Source: SZUA-229 sp041589455
Lineage (GTDB): Bacteria; Pseudomonadota; Gammaproteobacteria; SZUA-229
NCBI GenBank assembly: GCA_041589455.1
Contig: JBFHVQ010000004.1
Span: 1 to 64,000 of the forward strand
DNA length: 64,000 bases
Reading direction: 5' to 3'
The position numbers and the translations under genes were made by a program. Position 1 is the stretch's first letter; the number at the start of each line of letters is the position of its first letter. Below the pieces are notes generated by a model. The model made no database searches and was not told the origin of the DNA. It was given only the letters and a program-made list of their open reading frames with translations. Below, in pieces: positions 60,118-64,000 of the stretch.

Positions 60118-61551
60118 TTAACCGTTTAATTTGTCTTGCAGAATTTTGTTAACCTGCGCCGGGTTGGCTTTACCCTGAGAGGCTTTCATAACCTGACCAA
60201 CAAAATAACCAAACAGTTTGTCTTTTCCAGAACGATATTGCTCAAGCTGATTTGGGCTATTGGCAATGACTTCGTCAATCATTGCTTCGATTGCTGAGTC
60301 ATCAGTGATTTGTTTTAAGCCTTTCTTTTCAATGACGCTATCTGCATCGCCTTCTCCATCCCACATGCTATTGAAAACATCTTTAGCAATTTTTCCAGAG
60401 ATGGTGTTGTCTTCAATTCGCTTAAGCATACCAGCGAGATTGCCTGCGCTTACTGGGCAGTCATTAATGCTCAAGTCATCCTTGTTCAGACTAGCGGCAA
60501 CTTCGCCATTCATCCAGTTGGCGGCCAGTTTTGCATCGACTGATTCATTTACAACGGATTCAAAATAGTCTGCAATTTCTCTTGAGGCGGTTAAAATACT
60601 GGCGTCGTAGTCACTAAGGCCGAGATCGTTAACAAATCGTGCAGCTTTTTCAGCGGGTAACTCTGGTAGTGTACTGCGAACGTTTTCCAGGTAAGCGTCA
60701 TCGATTTCTACTGGCAGTAGATCGGGATCAGGAAAGTAGCGGTAATCATTGGCTTCTTCCTTGGAGCGCATAGAGCGAGTTTCGTTTTTGTCTGCATCAT
60801 ACAGTCGTGTTTCCTGAATGATCTCGCCACCGTCTTCCAGAATATCAATCTGGCGTTCGACCTCGATGTTAATCGCACGCTCTACAAAACGGAATGAGTT
60901 AATGTTTTTAAGCTCGGTACGTGTGCCAAATTCTTGTTGACCTTTCGGACGAATTGAAACATTGGCATCACAGCGGAAAGAGCCTTCTGCCATATTGCCA
61001 TCACAGATTTCCAGGTACTGGACCAGTGAATGAATTTTTTTCATGTAGGCAACAGCTTCCTTGGCCGAACGCATATCGGGTTCAGAAACAATTTCCAGTA
61101 ACGGGGTGCCGGCACGGTTGAGGTCGATGCCGGTCATGCCATGAAAATCTTCGTGTAATGATTTGCCTGCGTCTTCTTCCAGGTGTGCACGAGTAATGCC
61201 AACGGTTTTTTTGCTACCGTCTTCCAGTTCGATATCAATATTGCCCTCGGCAACAATGGGTAATTCCATCTGTGAAATCTGGTAGCCTTTAGGCAGGTCA
61301 GGATAAAAATAATTTTTACGGGCAAATACCGAGTGTTTGCTAACTCTTGAGCCAGTTGCCAGACCAAATTTTGCAGCCATGCGTATGGCTTCTGCATTGA
61401 CGACGGGTAATACGCCGGGCAAGCCGAGGTCGACTGCGCAGGCCTGTGTATTAGGTTCGGCACCATAGGCTGTCGATGCAGATGAAAAAATCTTACTCTT
61501 GGTTCGCAGTTGTGCGTGTATCTCTAAACCGATTACGGTTTCCCATTCCAT
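60118..61551 (-). CDS. gatB: Asp-tRNA(Asn)/Glu-tRNA(Gln) amidotransferase subunit B
   Basis: 477-residue kinase/transferase subunit of GatCAB, which activates and amidates mischarged Glu-tRNA-Gln or Asp-tRNA-Asn. WETVIGLEIHAQL opens it; YPDLPKGYQISQ, EEDAGKSLH and the long helical tail-domain that binds tRNA are present. Full length. It works with GatA and GatC encoded upstream, in the order gatC-gatA-gatB. The 106-base gap to gatA holds no clear promoter. Confidence 0.97.
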   Translation of the reverse strand: MEWETVIGLEIHAQLRTKSKIFSSASTAYGAEPNTQACAVDLGLPGVLPVVNAEAIRMAAKFGLATGSRVSKHSVFARKNYFYPDLPKGYQISQMELPIVAEGNIDIELEDGSKKTVGITRAHLEEDAGKSLHEDFHGMTGIDLNRAGTPLLEIVSEPDMRSAKEAVAYMKKIHSLVQYLEICDGNMAEGSFRCDANVSIRPKGQQEFGTRTELKNINSFRFVERAINIEVERQIDILEDGGEIIQETRLYDADKNETRSMRSKEEANDYRYFPDPDLLPVEIDDAYLENVRSTLPELPAEKAARFVNDLGLSDYDASILTASREIADYFESVVNESVDAKLAANWMNGEVAASLNKDDLSINDCPVSAGNLAGMLKRIEDNTISGKIAKDVFNSMWDGEGDADSVIEKKGLKQITDDSAIEAMIDEVIANSPNQLEQYRSGKDKLFGYFVGQVMKASQGKANPAQVNKILQDKLNG

Positions 61552-61657
61552 AAAGAATGCCTCTTAACTATTTTCTGAATCTGAGTTCTAGAAACGCATG
61601 GTAATAGTAATGAATAGTTCTATAGCGTCTCATATCTCATATTTCTATGGTGCGCGT

Positions 61658-63115
61658 TTATTTAAATGCTTTCGGTATCTGTTTGTGCCAGTCTGTTTGT
61701 AGCTGATACTGATGAGCAACATTGAGGAGTCGACTTTCCTCAAAGTGGCCGGCAATAATCTGTAAACCAACAGGCATGTCTTTACTAAAGCCGGCAGGAA
61801 TGCTCATGCCAGGTAGGCCCGCCAGATTAACCGCTATGGTATAAATGTCTGACAGATACATTGAGATCGGGTCGTCTGTCTTTTCGCCAATATTAAATGC
61901 GGTTTCTGGTGCAGCTGGTCCCATAATGACATCAACCTGTTCAAAAGCCTTGCTGAAGTCTTCAGAAATCATGCGACGTAGTTGCTGCGCCTTAATATAA
62001 TAAGCGTCGTAGTAGCCTGCAGATAATGCATAGGCGCCAACCATAATGCGACGTTTCACTTCATCTCCAAAACCTTCACCTCTGGACCGTTTATAAAGGT
62101 CTTCAAGATCTTTCGGGTCCTCACAGCGATGGCCAAAGCGAACACCGTCAAAGCGAGACAGGTTCGATGAGCATTCTGCGGGTGCGACTACATAATAAAC
62201 CGGTACAGCAAGATGGGTATTCGGCAGACTGATTTCAATGATTTCAGCCCCCATCGATTTATAAGTATCAATGGCCTGTTGCACTATCTGATTAATTTCG
62301 TCACTTAAGCCCTCGCCAAAATATTCTTTTGGCAGGCCGATTCTGAGACCATCCAGTGGCTTGTTGAGTTCTGCAGTGTAGTCGGGAACGGCTTCATCAA
62401 GTGAGGTGGAATCTTTAGGATCAAAGCCAGCCATAGCATTCATCAACAGCGCGCAGTCTTCTGCGCTCTGGGCCATGGGACCGGCCTGATCAAGACTCGA
62501 GGCAAAGGCAATCATGCCATAGCGTGAAATGCGGCCATATGTGGGTTTTAGTCCGGTAATTCCACAGAATGATGCGGGCTGACGTATTGAGCCACCGGTA
62601 TCGGTGCCGGTAGAGGCTGGGGCTATGCGCGCAGCGACGGATGCAGCTGAGCCACCAGAAGAACCGCCGGGAACGGCTTTTGTATTCCAGGGGTTTTTAA
62701 CGGCACCATAAAAACTGGTTTCATTGGATGAGCCCATGGCAAATTCATCCATATTGGTTTTGCCAAGCATCACCACACCGGCCTGTTGCATTTTTTCAAC
62801 GACCGTTGCGTCATAAGGCGAAATAAAGTTATCCAGCATTTTAGAACCACAGGAAGTTTTCACACCTTTCGTACAGAAAATATCCTTGTGAGCGATGGGG
62901 ACACCGGTAAGTGGGCCTGCATTACCCGCCTTCCGGCGCTTATCGGCCTCAGCTGCTGTTTTGAGAGCGGCTTCTTCTGTTATCGTAATAAAGCTGTTGA
63001 GTTCGCTATCATGTTGTTTGATGCGTTGTAAAAAATGCTCGGTTAATTGCACTGAGGTTACCTCGCCAGCTTCTAGCATGGCCGATAGTTCACTCAGTGT
63101 TTTTGTATGATACAT
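61658..63115 (-). CDS. gatA: Asp-tRNA(Asn)/Glu-tRNA(Gln) amidotransferase subunit A
   Basis: 485-residue amidase that hydrolyses glutamine to supply ammonia to GatB. The amidase signature has the catalytic Lys in PIAHKDIF, the cis-Ser and nucleophile Ser in GGSSGGSAASVAA and STGTDTGGSIRQPA. The full-length sequence ends QLQTDWHKQIPKAF. It is the middle gene of the gatC-gatA-gatB operon, with 62 bases to gatC. Confidence 0.97.
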   Translation of the reverse strand: MYHTKTLSELSAMLEAGEVTSVQLTEHFLQRIKQHDSELNSFITITEEAALKTAAEADKRRKAGNAGPLTGVPIAHKDIFCTKGVKTSCGSKMLDNFISPYDATVVEKMQQAGVVMLGKTNMDEFAMGSSNETSFYGAVKNPWNTKAVPGGSSGGSAASVAARIAPASTGTDTGGSIRQPASFCGITGLKPTYGRISRYGMIAFASSLDQAGPMAQSAEDCALLMNAMAGFDPKDSTSLDEAVPDYTAELNKPLDGLRIGLPKEYFGEGLSDEINQIVQQAIDTYKSMGAEIIEISLPNTHLAVPVYYVVAPAECSSNLSRFDGVRFGHRCEDPKDLEDLYKRSRGEGFGDEVKRRIMVGAYALSAGYYDAYYIKAQQLRRMISEDFSKAFEQVDVIMGPAAPETAFNIGEKTDDPISMYLSDIYTIAVNLAGLPGMSIPAGFSKDMPVGLQIIAGHFEESRLLNVAHQYQLQTDWHKQIPKAFK

Positions 63116-63177
63116 GGTCGGTTCTCTTTAAAAACTTAATGTCTTGGGCTCGAAAGGTATGAGTGTTTCTGAGGGTG

Positions 63178-63465
63178 TCACTCAATAACCTTGGGCACCA
63201 GGTAAAGGCCGTTTTCAGTTTTCGGTGCGATGGATTGGAAAGTCTCACGTTGGTTCTGTTCCAGCACTTCATCTTCTCGAAGGCGTTGTGAAACATCCAT
63301 CGGGTGCGCCATTGGCTTTACCGAGCTGGTATCCACCGCATTCATCTGTTCAACCAGATCAAGTATGCTGGATAGACTAGAGGCGTAAGCATCGATATTG
63401 CTTTCGTCGATTTCGAGGCGCGCCAGGTGCGCGATATTTTTTACATCATCGGGTCCCAATGACAT
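63178..63465 (-). CDS. gatC: Asp-tRNA(Asn)/Glu-tRNA(Gln) amidotransferase subunit C
   Basis: 95-residue small subunit that stabilises GatA and ties it to GatB. DDVKNIAHLARLEIDES and MNAVDTSSVKPMAHPMDVSQRLREDEV are characteristic. It is the first gene of the leftward gat operon. The start signals lie in the 280-base divergent gap to mreB, which contains a perfect CRP-type palindrome 75 bases upstream of this start. Confidence 0.96.
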   Translation of the reverse strand: MSLGPDDVKNIAHLARLEIDESNIDAYASSLSSILDLVEQMNAVDTSSVKPMAHPMDVSQRLREDEVLEQNQRETFQSIAPKTENGLYLVPKVIE

Positions 63466-63539
63466 TGATTTCTCCGTGAGTGTTTAAGCCGGATAGTGGC
63501 ACCGGGTTTTGTCTTGGTCTGGTTTTTAGTGTGCCATCA

Positions 63540-63557
63540 CTGTGAAGCGAATCACAG
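63540..63557. promoter_or_regulatory. Perfect CRP-type binding site
   Basis: CTGTGAAGCGAATCACAG: both half-sites match TGTGA-N6-TCACA exactly and the palindrome extends one base each side. Its centre is 83 bases from gatC and 197 from the mreB start, in the only divergent gap. crp is encoded in the same window. Confidence 0.65.
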
Positions 63558-63745
63558 GAACTTTGCCAAAATAGCTAATTGCACTAAAAACCGCGCAAAA
63601 TTAGCACATTATCGCGTATGAAACCACCATGCATGCTTGCCCAAAGGCGTCTGCATTGATAGAGTACCGCTAGTTTCCTGTTACGGTCTATAAAAGTCCG
63701 TAATCTCTTCAACTGATAATACAAATATAACGAGTTAAAACACGA

Positions 63746-64000
63746 ATGTTTCTTAAACGTTTTCGCGGCATGTTTTCCAATGACCTTTCGATTGACCTTG
63801 GAACAGCCAACACGCTGATCTATGCACGTGGAAAAGGTATTGTACTGGATGAACCGTCGGTTGTGGCTATTCGCCAGGATCGCGGAGGCAGTGGTGCCAA
63901 GGCCATAGAGGCCTATGGTCACGAAGCCAAACGTATGCTGGGAAGAACTCCACTGAATATAACGGCTATTCGTCCAATGCGCGATGGTGTTATTGCGGAT
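63746..64000 (+). CDS. mreB: Rod-shape determining protein MreB (partial)
   Basis: First 85 codons of the actin-like cytoskeletal protein that guides lateral cell-wall synthesis. MFLKRFRGMFSNDLSIDLGTA then NTLIYARGKGIVLDEPSVVAI is the MreB start with the phosphate-1 motif DLGTANT, followed by EAYGHEAKRMLGRTP. The frame runs off the window edge. It is divergent from gatCAB, the arrangement seen in several gammaproteobacteria. Confidence 0.97.
   Translation, partial: MFLKRFRGMFSNDLSIDLGTANTLIYARGKGIVLDEPSVVAIRQDRGGSGAKAIEAYGHEAKRMLGRTPLNITAIRPMRDGVIAD

Noticed and set aside
63584..63922. 112-codon minus-strand frame over the start of mreB.
   Set aside because: It is the antisense shadow of the conserved mreB frame.

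Overview
This window is chromosomal DNA from a gammaproteobacterium, probably a free-living, motile, reduced-sulfur-using one. The case rests on gene order and family type. There is an rpmB-rpmG pair, a crp gene divergent from a yhfA-like osmC gene, gatCAB divergent from mreB, rpe-gph upstream of trpE, folB-folK, and a GspA/GspB (ExeA/ExeB-type) pair. A YeeE/YedE-type sulfur-compound permease and a persulfide-dioxygenase-like enzyme suggest reduced-sulfur metabolism. By eye the DNA is moderately AT-rich and even along its length. I saw no IS element, prophage, CRISPR array, rRNA or tRNA gene. Genus cannot be assigned from the sequence alone.

Layout. 1-4.6 kb: a leftward operon of an ABC-2 exporter (ATPase, permease, GldG-like and DUF4340 subunits) ending in mutM. 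4.7-9.8 kb: a lone HyuA-like hydantoinase subunit, two tandem EAL-HDOD regulators, and ribosomal proteins L33 and L28. 10-15.4 kb: folB, folK, a pteridine-reductase-like SDR, a MidA-like methyltransferase, uppP, a VanZ-like protein and cca. 15.5-24.6 kb: a PLP aminotransferase, a hybrid kinase with an RpfC-like membrane sensor, an NDUFA9-like epimerase, a DMT permease, a BamA/TamA-like outer-membrane protein, and a soluble triple-PAS chemoreceptor. 24.9-32 kb: hopJ, a MOSC protein, serB, trhP, a decayed permease pseudogene, three unrecognised genes and the YeeE permease. 32-44 kb: mazG, a double-SBP MltF-like transglycosylase, gspAB, a response regulator, lemA, an M48 protease, dusA, dinB, a 5'-truncated DUF3187 gene and a cytochrome c553. 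44.6-51 kb: rpe-gph and a trp cluster (trpE, a NaChBac-type channel, trpG, trpD, trpC). 51-64 kb: crp/yhfA, a DUF885 peptidase, a frameshifted porin, a TerB-like protein, a hydrolase, the persulfide-dioxygenase-like gene, guanine deaminase, hslO, gatBAC and the start of mreB.

Regulation is the richest part. Upstream of trpE is a nine-codon leader peptide with two Trp codons, enclosed by a 14-bp inverted repeat whose distal arm covers the trpE ribosome-binding region; this looks like a tryptophan attenuator that may act on translation. A Pho-box-like repeat lies upstream of the porin. A perfect CRP half-site pair lies between gatC and mreB, with crp itself in the window. An FNR/Anr-like box precedes a 65-codon unknown gene, and an AT-rich operator covers a TATAAT upstream of the YeeE gene. 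A strong intrinsic terminator before the DMT permease has no recognised gene ahead of it, which points to a small unannotated transcript.

Three loci look damaged. The SO_0444-type permease is a relic with frame changes, an internal deletion and an amber codon. The porin is interrupted by one extra A in an A7 run. The DUF3187 gene has no usable start or signal peptide. Many transcription units here are closely packed, with one- to few-base overlaps, so polar and translationally coupled expression is likely.
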